In this document: positions 10,520 to 18,919 of the stretch, one piece after another | How the letters are laid out: each line of letters begins with the position of its first letter | Numbering within the stretch: the stretch's first letter is position 1 | Assembly: GCA_035505655.1 (NCBI GenBank) | Contig: DATJQP010000085.1 | Span: 43,997-107,996, forward strand | Origin: JAGVPT01 sp035505655 | Lineage (GTDB): Bacteria > Bacteroidota > Ignavibacteria > UBA10030 > UBA8401 | Length of the DNA stretch: 64,000 bases | Direction of reading: 5' to 3' | The notes under the pieces: model-generated | The model's database searches: none | What the model was told of the DNA's origin: nothing | Seen by the model: the letters and a program-made list of their open reading frames with translations, nothing else | Made by a program: the position numbers and the translations under genes

Positions 10520-11794
10520 ATGAGCCTTCGAATGTTGACAGCCCTCGGATTCCTCTTTGGAATCTCGGTCCTTCCCATGGCGGCCGGCACCGGGGCCGCG
10601 AAAGTCGATTCGATCGTCTTCACCGCCTCGAACCCCCTCGACCTGGCGCGACCGGACGAAGCTATTTCTATTCCGCTCTCGGTCCTCGCGAAACTCAGAC
10701 CCGGCTTCGACGCCGCGACATACGGAGTGTACGCCGGTCAGACCGAAATACCGAGCCAGCTCGACGACACGAACAGGGATGGTGCACCCGACCTGCTCAC
10801 CTTCGTTACCGACTTCGCTCCGCGGGAACGGAAAGAGCTTGTTCTCAGATGGGGTGGAATACCGGGTCCACAAAAGAGTTTTACGAAGCGCACACAAGCC
10901 GATCTCTCAATGAAAGAGGGCTACACTTTCGTGGATGGAAAATACACAAAGGGATACTATACGCGCATCGATTCGGTGAGAGTCCCGTCGGTGCACGTCG
11001 ATCACGACGCCCTTTTTCAGCATGAAGGACCCGCATGGGAATCGGATCGGGTAGGATACAGGTTTTATCTCGACGCACGGAACCGAACGGACATCTACGG
11101 CAAGAAGGTTCCGGAGATGGTTCTTCAGAGCGCAGGTGTCCACGACCTTGTCGCGGACAATAATGAGTCGTACGAGTCGATGCTTCCGTGGGGAATGGAC
11201 AATTTCAAGGTTGGCACGTCGCTCGGTATCGGATCGGTGGCTATGATGACATCAAAGGGGGTGGAGACCGTCTCTTGGGTGGACAGCGAATATTGTGTTA
11301 TTGCCTCGAACGGTCCGGTTCGTTCCGAAGTGCAGGCCCGGTATTATGGATGGAAGGCCGGCGGCGGTACTTACGATCTTTTCTCGAGCTACTCCATCAC
11401 CGCGGGGAGCAGGCTCACGATGTGCGTAGAATCGGTAACGCCGTCTCCGTCAAACCTTTGCACCGGGATCGCCAAGCACGAGGATACCGACCTCATCGAG
11501 CCGCGTGATACCTCCGGAAAGGGGTGGAAGTACCTTGCACTTTACGGCAAGCAATCGCGCGCGGGGGACGATATGGGAATCGCGGTATTCTACAGAGGGA
11601 CCGACAAGCTCAGCAGAGGAGCCGACAGCGTCAGCGAGTTCGTGACCCTTCGTCCGGAGAACGGAAGAGTACGCTATTACTTTGCCTCGACGTGGGTTCA
11701 GGAACTTCACGGTATTACTTCAGAGGGAGAGTTTCGCGCGTACCTCGATGAAGTGACAAGAAGGCTCGATGCCCCGATATCGCTCGGATTTTGA
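10520..11794 (+). CDS. Secreted DUF4861 family protein
   Basis: 424 residues from ATG 10520, which has GGAG about 8 nt upstream and begins a good signal peptide (MSLRMLTALGFLFGISVLPM). The frame is also open from 10397, but that extension is Pro/Gly/Glu-rich and would bury the signal peptide. The body, including the segments TDFAPRERKELVLRW, GPAWESDRVGYRFY and LPWGMDNFKVG, resembles DUF4861, a family often found beside pectin and rhamnogalacturonan degradation genes in Bacteroidota. No catalytic motif can be assigned. It follows the extracellular pectinases and directly precedes uxaC (33-nt gap), so it links the secreted and intracellular parts of the locus. Confidence 0.7.
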   Translation: MSLRMLTALGFLFGISVLPMAAGTGAAKVDSIVFTASNPLDLARPDEAISIPLSVLAKLRPGFDAATYGVYAGQTEIPSQLDDTNRDGAPDLLTFVTDFAPRERKELVLRWGGIPGPQKSFTKRTQADLSMKEGYTFVDGKYTKGYYTRIDSVRVPSVHVDHDALFQHEGPAWESDRVGYRFYLDARNRTDIYGKKVPEMVLQSAGVHDLVADNNESYESMLPWGMDNFKVGTSLGIGSVAMMTSKGVETVSWVDSEYCVIASNGPVRSEVQARYYGWKAGGGTYDLFSSYSITAGSRLTMCVESVTPSPSNLCTGIAKHEDTDLIEPRDTSGKGWKYLALYGKQSRAGDDMGIAVFYRGTDKLSRGADSVSEFVTLRPENGRVRYYFASTWVQELHGITSEGEFRAYLDEVTRRLDAPISLGF

Positions 11795-11827
11795 TACACT
11801 ACTCTCATTCCACACAAGAGAACTGTC

Positions 11828-13234
11828 ATGAAGAAGGAATTTGCTCACAAGAACTTTCTCCTGGGCTCGAAGCGCGCCGAGACCTTGTATCACGATTATG
11901 CCGAATCGCTGCCGATCATCGACTATCATAACCATCTTCCCGCCAAGGAAGTGGCGGAGAATCGCACCTTTGAAAACCTGACACAGGTCTGGCTCGCCGG
12001 TGATCACTATAAATGGAGGGCGATGAGAACTTGCGGTGTCGATGAGCGGTATATTACTGGCGCTGCCGACGATTGGGAAAAATTCGCGAAGTGGGCGGAG
12101 ACCGTCCCGAAGACGCTGAGGAATCCCCTCTATCATTGGACGCACCTTGAGTTGAAGAACCCGTTTGGCATTACCGACCGGCTCCTTAACCCTGCGACCG
12201 CGAAAGGGATCTGGGAGGAATGCAACGCGCTTCTGCGGTTGCCTCAGTACGCCGCACGCGGTATCCTTGAAAAGATGAATGTGGAGGTCATCTGCACCAC
12301 TGACGACCCCGTCGACACGCTCGAATATCATACCGCCCTCGCTAATTCCGCCTCACGGGTCCGGATGTACCCGGCTTTCCGGCCCGATAAGGCCATTGCC
12401 GTCGAGAATCCGGAGGCATTCGTCCGATACGTCAAGACGCTGGCCCAAGCTTCAGACGTCCACATCACAACGTTTGACCGTTACCTCGAAGCCCTCCATC
12501 GGCGGGCACAGTATTTCGCCGAGCATGGATGCAGGGTTTCCGACCACGCGCTGGTGACGATGGTGGCCGAAGAGTACACGGCGGCGAAGGTAAGGACGAT
12601 TTTTGCGAAGCTCCTCCGGAAGAAGGAAGTGAGCGCCGAGGAGGCTGCCGTTTTCAAGTCTGCGATGATGCATGAGCTCGCGACCATCAACTGGGAACAC
12701 AAGTGGGTTCAGCAGTTTCACGTGGGCGCGCTGCGAAACGTCAACACCCGGATGCTTCAACTCCTGGGACCGGATACCGGTTACGATTCGATAGGGGATG
12801 AACCGGTTGCCCGTCCGATGGCGAAGTTTCTTGACGGCCTCGAACGGAAGCAGAAGCTTACGAAGACAATCCTCTACAACCTCAATCCACGCGACAACGA
12901 GCTCTACGCGACGATGATCGGCAATTTCCAGGACGGGGTCGCGCCGGGAAAGATGCAGTATGGCGCCGCATGGTGGTTCCTCGACCAAAGGGATGGGATG
13001 ACAAAGCAGCTCGAGGCACTTTCAAGCATGGGACTCCTCGGTCAGTTTGTGGGCATGCTCACCGATTCGCGAAGCTTCCTTTCATTTCCCCGGCATGAAT
13101 ACTTCCGCCGCCTCATCTGCAACATTCTCGGGAACGAAATGGAACAGGGCATCCTCCCGGACGACATTGAGCTCGTCGGGGGTTTGGTGAAAGATGTTTG
13201 CTACTACAATGCGAAGAGATATTTTGAATTCTGA
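11828..13234 (+). CDS. uxaC: Glucuronate/galacturonate isomerase UxaC
   Basis: 468 residues, the normal length for the family. It interconverts D-glucuronate with D-fructuronate and D-galacturonate with D-tagaturonate, the first cytoplasmic step of hexuronate breakdown. The N-terminus has the amidohydrolase-type HxH motif (His34, His36 in DYHNHL) and UxaC-typical segments such as WLAGDHYKWRAMR, NWEHKWVQQFHVGALRN and LTDSRSFLSFPRHEYFRR. It starts a run of co-directional uronate genes. With uxaE further on, galacturonate released from pectin can be channelled to fructuronate. Confidence 0.97.
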   Translation: MKKEFAHKNFLLGSKRAETLYHDYAESLPIIDYHNHLPAKEVAENRTFENLTQVWLAGDHYKWRAMRTCGVDERYITGAADDWEKFAKWAETVPKTLRNPLYHWTHLELKNPFGITDRLLNPATAKGIWEECNALLRLPQYAARGILEKMNVEVICTTDDPVDTLEYHTALANSASRVRMYPAFRPDKAIAVENPEAFVRYVKTLAQASDVHITTFDRYLEALHRRAQYFAEHGCRVSDHALVTMVAEEYTAAKVRTIFAKLLRKKEVSAEEAAVFKSAMMHELATINWEHKWVQQFHVGALRNVNTRMLQLLGPDTGYDSIGDEPVARPMAKFLDGLERKQKLTKTILYNLNPRDNELYATMIGNFQDGVAPGKMQYGAAWWFLDQRDGMTKQLEALSSMGLLGQFVGMLTDSRSFLSFPRHEYFRRLICNILGNEMEQGILPDDIELVGGLVKDVCYYNAKRYFEF

Positions 13235-13271
13235 CCCGATGTTCAGTGCGAGCAGCTCTCGTTCAATCGTA

Positions 13272-13327
13272 ACACCTTCTCGGCAATCTGCTGGCACGGA
13301 ATCTGTCGAGCAGAGAAGTCCGTTTTT
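13272..13327 (+). terminator. Possible rho-independent terminator after uxaC
   Basis: Downstream of uxaC, TCTGCT pairs with AGCAGA (an alternative outer pairing is CTTCTC with GAGAAG), followed after a few bases by a TTTTTT run near 13322-13327. The stem is short and imperfect. If active, it would separate uxaC from kduI or act as an attenuator. Confidence 0.3.
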
Positions 13328-13344
13328 TCGTACCTTACAGGTTC

Positions 13345-13375
13345 GCCGCTCATTTCACATGACCTCGTGAGCGGC
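13345..13375 (+). other. 8-bp inverted repeat upstream of kduI
   Basis: GCCGCTCA (13345-13352) and TGAGCGGC (13368-13375) are perfectly complementary with a 15-nt loop, ending 26 nt before the kduI start. It may be an mRNA leader hairpin or an operator dyad. No U-tract follows. Confidence 0.4.
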
Positions 13376-13401
13376 CAAAAAGAAGAAAGCTTGAGATAAC
13401 A

Positions 13402-14235
13402 ATGGAAGTCAGATACGCCCCCAACGATGAATCATACCAGCGGATGACGACGGCGGAGCTTCGCCGGGCGTTTGTCATCGATACTCTTTTCACCCCCGAT
13501 CGTGTGACGATGGTCTACTCGGATGTCGACCGAGTCATCGTCGGTTCGGCGGTTCCGACCGGGAAGCCATTGCTTCTCGAAGCATCCAGAAAAGAGATGG
13601 CAGCCGACTTTTTCGCGGAGCGTCGCGAAGTCGGCATCATCAACATCGGAGAGGCGGGAAGCGTAAGCGTGGACGGGACAAAGTACGCCATGGCGTTCAA
13701 GGACGTTCTCTACGTCGGGAGGGGGGCGAAAAAGATCGAATGTGCCAGTGCCTCAAAGAAAGCTCCTGCGACCTTCTATTTTGTCTCGTACCCGTCTCAT
13801 GCATCTCATCCCGTGACTCACGCCTCGTTCGACCGGGCGCTGAAATCTCCCCTCGGCTCCTCTCACAACGCCAACGAGAGGACGATCTGCAAGTACATTC
13901 ACTCCGAAGGGATCAAAAGCAGCCAACTTGTCATGGGGCTCACAGAGTTGAAAGAGGGATCGGTCTGGAATACGATGCCGAGCCACACCCATCAGCGGCG
14001 GATGGAAGTCTATCTCTACATCGGCCTCGACGAAGATTCAATCGTCGTCCACCTTATGGGGAAACCGACCGAGACGCGGTCACTTGTCCTCAGGAACCGG
14101 CAAGCGGTGATCTCCCCCCCATGGTCGATTCATTCCGCCGCGGGAACAAGGAACTACACCTTCATCTGGGCGATGGGGGGAGAAAATCAGGAGTTTGGGG
14201 ATATGGACCCGGTCTCAATGAAGGAACTCCTCTGA
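13402..14235 (+). CDS. kduI: 5-dehydro-4-deoxy-D-glucuronate isomerase KduI
   Basis: 277 residues, the same size as E. coli KduI (278). It isomerises 4-deoxy-L-threo-5-hexosulose uronate, the product of unsaturated oligouronides, to 2,5-diketo-3-deoxygluconate. The cupin zinc ligands are visible as His195, His197, Glu202 (PSHTHQRRME) and His244 (PPWSIHSAAG), each one less than the E. coli ligands 196/198/203/245. The N-terminal MEVRYAPN and FVIDTLF segments are also typical. It is 52 nt upstream of the hexuronate transporter gene, and KduD, the next enzyme, is encoded about 10 kb downstream in the same run. Confidence 0.97.
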   Translation: MEVRYAPNDESYQRMTTAELRRAFVIDTLFTPDRVTMVYSDVDRVIVGSAVPTGKPLLLEASRKEMAADFFAERREVGIINIGEAGSVSVDGTKYAMAFKDVLYVGRGAKKIECASASKKAPATFYFVSYPSHASHPVTHASFDRALKSPLGSSHNANERTICKYIHSEGIKSSQLVMGLTELKEGSVWNTMPSHTHQRRMEVYLYIGLDEDSIVVHLMGKPTETRSLVLRNRQAVISPPWSIHSAAGTRNYTFIWAMGGENQEFGDMDPVSMKELL

Positions 14236-14287
14236 CACGCCAAGGCCGGATTTTCGTTCTCTCTACCATCGAAACGAGACAGACACT

Positions 14288-15571
14288 ATGACCACAGAGA
14301 CAACCGCCGCGGGACCCATATCCGGAAAAGTGGGTAACTACCGATGGACGATCTGTGCCCTCCTCTTTCTGGCTACGACCATCAACTACCTCGATCGGTC
14401 CGTCCTCGGAATTCTGGCGCCGACCCTCCAGAAGGAAATAGGGTGGACGCCGATTGAGTACGGCTACATCGGGACCGTGTTCACGGGAGCGTACGCGATC
14501 GGTCTGGTGCTCTTCGGCCGTTTCGTGGACCGCTATGGGACAAAGCTCGGATATATTGTCTCGCTGACAGGCTGGAGCATCGCCGCGATGGGGCACGCAC
14601 TGGCCGCAAGCGTTGTGGGATTTGCGGTTGCGAGGGGATTCCTCGGCCTCAGCGAGGCCGGCAATTTTCCCACAGCGATCAAGGCAGTGGCGGAGTGGTT
14701 CCCGAAAAAGGAGCGCGCCCTCGCCACCGGAATCTTCAACTCGGGGGCGAATATCGGGGCAGTGGTCGCACCCGCGGTCGTTCCCTGGTTGACCCTGACA
14801 TACGGCTGGCAGTCCGCGTTCATTGCGACAGGAGCGATCGGTTTGTTGTGGTTGTTTCTCTGGTCGGCATTATATGAACTGCCGGAGAACTCTAAGAAGG
14901 TTTCACCGGCAGAACTCGCCCACATCCTCAGCGACCCCGACACTTCGACACCCGTCAAAGTTCCCTGGCTGGTACTGCTTCGCTACCGGCAGACGTGGGC
15001 GTTTGTGATCGGGAAGTTCCTGACCGATCCGGTCTGGTGGTTCTATATTTACTGGCTCGGCCTCTTCCTCAACAACAATTTCGGCGTAAGCCTGGGCCAG
15101 ATCGGCGCCCCACTTATCGTTATCTACACCATAACGAGCATCGGAAGCATCGGCGGCGGCTACCTCTCAGGGGCGCTGATCAATCGGGGCATGCCGGTCG
15201 ACCGGGCGAGACGGATAACGATGCTAGTCTTCGCGATTCTGGTCGTCCCGGTGGTCACAGCAGGGGGGATCGGAAATATGTGGATGGCCGTGGGGATCAT
15301 CGGGCTGGCGACCGCCGCGCATCAAGGTTGGTCGGCGAACATCTTCACGATCGTCTCCGATATGTTCCCAAAGAAAGTAGTCGGATCGGTGACGGGGCTC
15401 GGAGCGTTTGCGGGCGCGCTGGGAGGGATGATCTTCCTGGCGCTGGCAGGTTACATTGTCGAGGCGACCGGCTCCTATATTATGCTCTTCGCCATTTGCG
15501 GGTCGGCGTACCTCATTGCGTTGGCTCTCATGACGCTCCTCACCGCAAAAGCAAAACCGGTGAATTTGTAG
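14288..15571 (+). CDS. exuT: MFS hexuronate transporter, ExuT-like
   Basis: 427 residues with about 12 hydrophobic membrane segments. It matches the anion:cation symporter branch of the major facilitator superfamily: the TM1 segment TTINYLDRSVLGILAPTLQ, the loop RFVDRYGTKLGY and the motif GLSEAGNFPTAIKAVAEWFP are characteristic of hexuronate and glucarate permeases. It probably carries galacturonate or glucuronate across the inner membrane by proton symport. Its place between kduI and a UxuB-like reductase supports uronate over other acids. Confidence 0.9.
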   Translation: MTTETTAAGPISGKVGNYRWTICALLFLATTINYLDRSVLGILAPTLQKEIGWTPIEYGYIGTVFTGAYAIGLVLFGRFVDRYGTKLGYIVSLTGWSIAAMGHALAASVVGFAVARGFLGLSEAGNFPTAIKAVAEWFPKKERALATGIFNSGANIGAVVAPAVVPWLTLTYGWQSAFIATGAIGLLWLFLWSALYELPENSKKVSPAELAHILSDPDTSTPVKVPWLVLLRYRQTWAFVIGKFLTDPVWWFYIYWLGLFLNNNFGVSLGQIGAPLIVIYTITSIGSIGGGYLSGALINRGMPVDRARRITMLVFAILVVPVVTAGGIGNMWMAVGIIGLATAAHQGWSANIFTIVSDMFPKKVVGSVTGLGAFAGALGGMIFLALAGYIVEATGSYIMLFAICGSAYLIALALMTLLTAKAKPVNL

Positions 15572-15620
15572 CGGAAAGATTTCGAAGAACCACGACAGAC
15601 CCAGAACGGAAGAAGATACA

Positions 15621-16403
15621 ATGTCATACATCGAAAACCTCTTTGGACTAAAAGGAAAAGTGGCCGTTGTGATCGGCGGAAGCGGCGTCCTCGGCGGGAG
15701 CATGGCTCGTGCTCTTGCGGATGCGGGGGCGAAGGTTGCCGTCGGCTACCATCACAATTCCGCGGGCGCGGCGAATGTCGTTGAAGCAATAGCGGCGTCT
15801 GGAGGTATCGGGAAGGAGGTCCATGTGGACACGTCGTCGTCTTCCGCCGTCGAACAGGGTAAAGACGAGATTGTTTCCCTCTGGGGAAAGGTCGATATCG
15901 TCGTCAACGCTCCGGGGGTCAATTCCCCCACTCCTGTCTTTGACATCCCCGACGAAGAGTGGGATCGAATCCTTGACACCAACCTCAAAGGCGTCTTCTC
16001 ATCCTGCCGCGTTTTTGCGAAGCAGATGATCGCCCAGAAGAGCGGCGGGAGCATCATCAACATCTCTTCCGTCTCCTCGGAGCTGCCGCTTTCGAAGGTC
16101 TTCACTTATTCAATTTCCAAGGCGGGCGTCAACAATATGACCCGTTTCCTTGCGAAAGAGTGGGCTCCCCAGAACATCAGGGTCAACGCGATCATGCCCG
16201 GCTTCTTTCCCGCCGAGCAGAACAGGAAAATTCTCACCGAGGAGCGACGAAAATCGATCTTCGCCCATACTCCCATGGGACGCTACGGCGAACCGCAGGA
16301 GCTTTCGGGGGCGCTGCTTTGGCTCGCCTCGGATCGTGCCTCGTCCTTCGTCACCGGGGCAGTCGTCGCCGTGGACGGCGGATTCACCTCGATGACAATA
16401 TGA
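15621..16403 (+). CDS. SDR oxidoreductase, probable D-fructuronate reductase (UxuB-like)
   Basis: 260 residues of a classical short-chain dehydrogenase. The Rossmann motif is GGSGVLGGSMARAL, the NAG-type motif reads NAPG, and the catalytic Tyr163 and Lys167 are in YSISK. The GGxGVLxGxMA start resembles the Bacillus subtilis YjmF/UxuB type rather than the unrelated long-chain E. coli UxuB. It would reduce fructuronate to D-mannonate with NAD(P)H. It follows exuT by 49 nt. Substrate assignment rests on the neighbours UxaC and UxaE; another aldonate or keto acid is possible. Confidence 0.75.
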   Translation: MSYIENLFGLKGKVAVVIGGSGVLGGSMARALADAGAKVAVGYHHNSAGAANVVEAIAASGGIGKEVHVDTSSSSAVEQGKDEIVSLWGKVDIVVNAPGVNSPTPVFDIPDEEWDRILDTNLKGVFSSCRVFAKQMIAQKSGGSIINISSVSSELPLSKVFTYSISKAGVNNMTRFLAKEWAPQNIRVNAIMPGFFPAEQNRKILTEERRKSIFAHTPMGRYGEPQELSGALLWLASDRASSFVTGAVVAVDGGFTSMTI

Positions 16404-16461
16404 TGCGGCTATATTGCGAGTGACCCGGCAAAGGAAGTAAAGAACGGATGGTAGAATCGTA

Positions 16462-17622
16462 ATGCGTGTCGTTGTCGACAAGAAGAATCCCCTGGTGGCC
16501 GAAGCCTTTCGCCAGTTTGGAGAAGTCCGTGAATGCGCCACGCGCGATATCACTCGTGAGACGGTGCAGGATGCCGACATCATCATCATCCGGTCGGAGA
16601 CAAAGGTCACGAAAGAGCTTCTCGACGGAACTTCGGTAAAGTTCGTCGGGACCGCGACGATTGGCACCGACCACGTGGACCTCGAGTATCTCCAGTCTCA
16701 TGGTATCGGCTTCGCAAGCGCGCCGGGGTCGAACGCCAACTCGGTGGCGGAGTACATTGTTTCGGCGATTCTTACGCTCACCTGCCGCAAGGGCCTCCGG
16801 CTTTCCGACCTGACACTCGGTGTTGTCGGTGTGGGCAACGTGGGGAGCAAGGTTGTCCGGAATGCAAGAGCGCTTGGAATGAAGGTATTACAGAATGACC
16901 CTCCGCTCGCGCGCACTACCGGAGATTCCGGGTTTCTTCCCCTTGAGAGACTTCTCGATGCCGACATCCTCACGCTCCACGTTCCGCTGACAAAGAAGGG
17001 AACCGACCCGACGTATCACCTCATCGGGCGTGAGTTCCTCTCGAAGTTGAAGAGCACCGCCGTCGTCATCAACACCTCCCGCGGACCGGTCGTCGATGGA
17101 GCCGCATTGAAGGAGGCGCTTGGCGAACGGCGTCTCGGTGGTGCAGTCCTCGACGTGTGGGAAGGGGAGCCGGTGATTGACGCCGAACTCCTTGCGAAGG
17201 TTGACATCGGCACGCCTCATATCGCCGGATACTCGTACGACGGCAAGCTCGCTGCGGTGAGGATGACATACGAAGCTGCATGCGGACATTTCGGACAGAA
17301 GAAGTCGTGGACTCCCGGAAGTTCCCAGCCCGCCCCCGCAGTCGGACGGATCAGTCTCCGGAGGGAAGAACGATCGACGGAGGAGACGCTCAAGAGTGTC
17401 GTCGCCCGGTGTTACGATATCCTCCGCGACGACGCCGGCTTGCGCCCGCTCATCCAAACGCCGGCTGAAGAGCGCCGCACATTCTTTGCGCGGCTCCGTT
17501 CGGAGTACGGCATACGACGGGAATTCCATAACACGGTTGTGGAACTCCCGATTGCGATGGAAGTCCTGGGTGAACAGCTTCGCGTGATAGGTTTCCAAAT
17601 AGCATGGAAGGATGGAGAGTAG
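16462..17622 (+). CDS. PdxB-like D-2-hydroxyacid dehydrogenase
   Basis: 386 residues. The frame shows a D-isomer 2-hydroxyacid dehydrogenase with NAD-binding GVVGVGNVGSKV, the active-site Arg in NTSRGPVVDG, Glu in VWEGEP and His in TPHIAGYSYDGK, plus a C-terminal extension (about 285-386) like the dimerisation domain of erythronate-4-phosphate dehydrogenase. The order and the HIAGYSYDGK motif are PdxB-like (pyridoxal phosphate synthesis). Its place inside a hexuronate operon, with the next start codons 6 nt downstream or overlapping, suggests it may instead act on a sugar acid such as a 2-keto or 2-hydroxy aldonate. Family sure, substrate uncertain. Confidence 0.82.
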   Translation: MRVVVDKKNPLVAEAFRQFGEVRECATRDITRETVQDADIIIIRSETKVTKELLDGTSVKFVGTATIGTDHVDLEYLQSHGIGFASAPGSNANSVAEYIVSAILTLTCRKGLRLSDLTLGVVGVGNVGSKVVRNARALGMKVLQNDPPLARTTGDSGFLPLERLLDADILTLHVPLTKKGTDPTYHLIGREFLSKLKSTAVVINTSRGPVVDGAALKEALGERRLGGAVLDVWEGEPVIDAELLAKVDIGTPHIAGYSYDGKLAAVRMTYEAACGHFGQKKSWTPGSSQPAPAVGRISLRREERSTEETLKSVVARCYDILRDDAGLRPLIQTPAEERRTFFARLRSEYGIRREFHNTVVELPIAMEVLGEQLRVIGFQIAWKDGE

Positions 17623-17627
17623 GGAGC

Positions 17628-18875
17628 ATGGTCATCGGCAACGGAGCAATTTCGCGCGAAAGAACGGAAGAAGAGGTCTATGCGTTGAGCGAACGGGCAT
17701 TGGCGCAACTCCCGCTCGCGGGAAAACGGGTTCTTGTCATCATACCTGATACGACTCGCCATGCCGAGTTGCCCCTCTTCTTCAAGACGCTGGCCCGTAT
17801 CCTCGGCGGGAAAGTAGCGGCCCTCGATTATCTCGTCGCGACCGGCACTCACCACCCCCTTGGCATCGATGTCCTGTTGAAGCACGTGGGGATCACGGAG
17901 GAAGAGTACAAATCCCGACACACCCGAACGAAGTTCTTCAATCACCTCCACACGGACCGGAGCCAGCTCCGCACGATCGGCAGGATCCCGGCACGGGAGA
18001 TTTCTGAGATCTCGCAGGGACTCTACGCCGAAGACGTCGATGTAACGATCAACAAACTCATCTTCGAGTACGACCAGCTAATCCTCGTGAGCCCGGTCGT
18101 CCCCCACGAAACGGTCGGCTTCGCGGGCGGGAACAAGTATTTCTTCCCCGGAATCGGCGGCGAAGAGATCATCCAGACATTTCACTGGATCGGCGCTTTG
18201 CTCACCAACCCGGTGGTCAACGGCGTGAAGGATACCCTCGTGAGGCGGGTGATCAACAGAGGGGCCACCTTCATCACCGTCCCAAGGATCTGCTTTGCGT
18301 TTGTCGTTGACGACCACAAAGTCTCATCCCTCTACATCGGATCTCCGGAAGAGGCGTGGGAGAAGGCGGCGGATGACTCTGCGAAAGTCCACATCAAATA
18401 CCTCGACCACCCGGTGAAGACCGTCCTGGGGATCGCGCCGTCGATCTACGAAGATATCTGGGTTGCCGGGAAGGTAATGTACAAGCACGAGCCAGTCATC
18501 GCGGATGGCGGTGAGGTGATCATCTACGCGCCGCATATTGACGAGATTTCCTACTCGCACGGGAAGGAGATCCGCAAGGTCGGATACCACGTGCGCGACT
18601 ATTTCGTGCGCCAATGGAAGAAATTCGAGGGGACGTCGAGGCTCATCCTTGCCCATTCGACGAACGTACGGGGAATCGGGAGTTTTGAAAACGGAGTCGA
18701 GAAGCCGCGGATCAACGTAACGCTTGCAACGGCAATCCCGGAGTCCGAGTGCCGCGCGGTGAACCTCGGTTACCGCGACTACAGGACGATAGACATTGAG
18801 GAGTGGAAGTCACGGCAGAACGGTGATCTCCTCGTCGTCGAAAATGCCGGACAGCTTCTCTACCGTCTTCGTTGA
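17628..18875 (+). CDS. LarA-like nickel-pincer-dependent 2-hydroxyacid epimerase homologue
   Basis: 415 residues of the lactate racemase (LarA, formerly DUF2088) superfamily. Relative to Lactiplantibacillus plantarum LarA it keeps the Asp72/Arg75 pair as Asp41/Arg44 (DTTRHAE), a His at GTHHP (75/76) for His108, and His160, Lys170 and His186, spaced +10 and +16 exactly like His174, Lys184 and His200. Lys170 (GGNKYFFPG) would bind the nickel pincer nucleotide. Homologues include racemases and C2-epimerases for several 2-hydroxy acids, reportedly including D-gluconate 2-epimerase. Context suggests an aldonate substrate, for example mannonate to gluconate. Start ATG 17628 is preferred because GGAG lies at 17614; ATG 17604 overlaps the upstream gene and lacks a Shine-Dalgarno. 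Confidence 0.85.
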   Translation: MVIGNGAISRERTEEEVYALSERALAQLPLAGKRVLVIIPDTTRHAELPLFFKTLARILGGKVAALDYLVATGTHHPLGIDVLLKHVGITEEEYKSRHTRTKFFNHLHTDRSQLRTIGRIPAREISEISQGLYAEDVDVTINKLIFEYDQLILVSPVVPHETVGFAGGNKYFFPGIGGEEIIQTFHWIGALLTNPVVNGVKDTLVRRVINRGATFITVPRICFAFVVDDHKVSSLYIGSPEEAWEKAADDSAKVHIKYLDHPVKTVLGIAPSIYEDIWVAGKVMYKHEPVIADGGEVIIYAPHIDEISYSHGKEIRKVGYHVRDYFVRQWKKFEGTSRLILAHSTNVRGIGSFENGVEKPRINVTLATAIPESECRAVNLGYRDYRTIDIEEWKSRQNGDLLVVENAGQLLYRLR

Positions 18876-18919
18876 AGCCCGTGCGCTGAGTTCTGAAATC
18901 TCTCACGATCGAACAAACT

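Noticed and set aside
17628..18875. Calling the LarA-like protein a lactate racemase
   Set aside because: The superfamily is functionally mixed and the operon is for uronates; lactate has no support from context.
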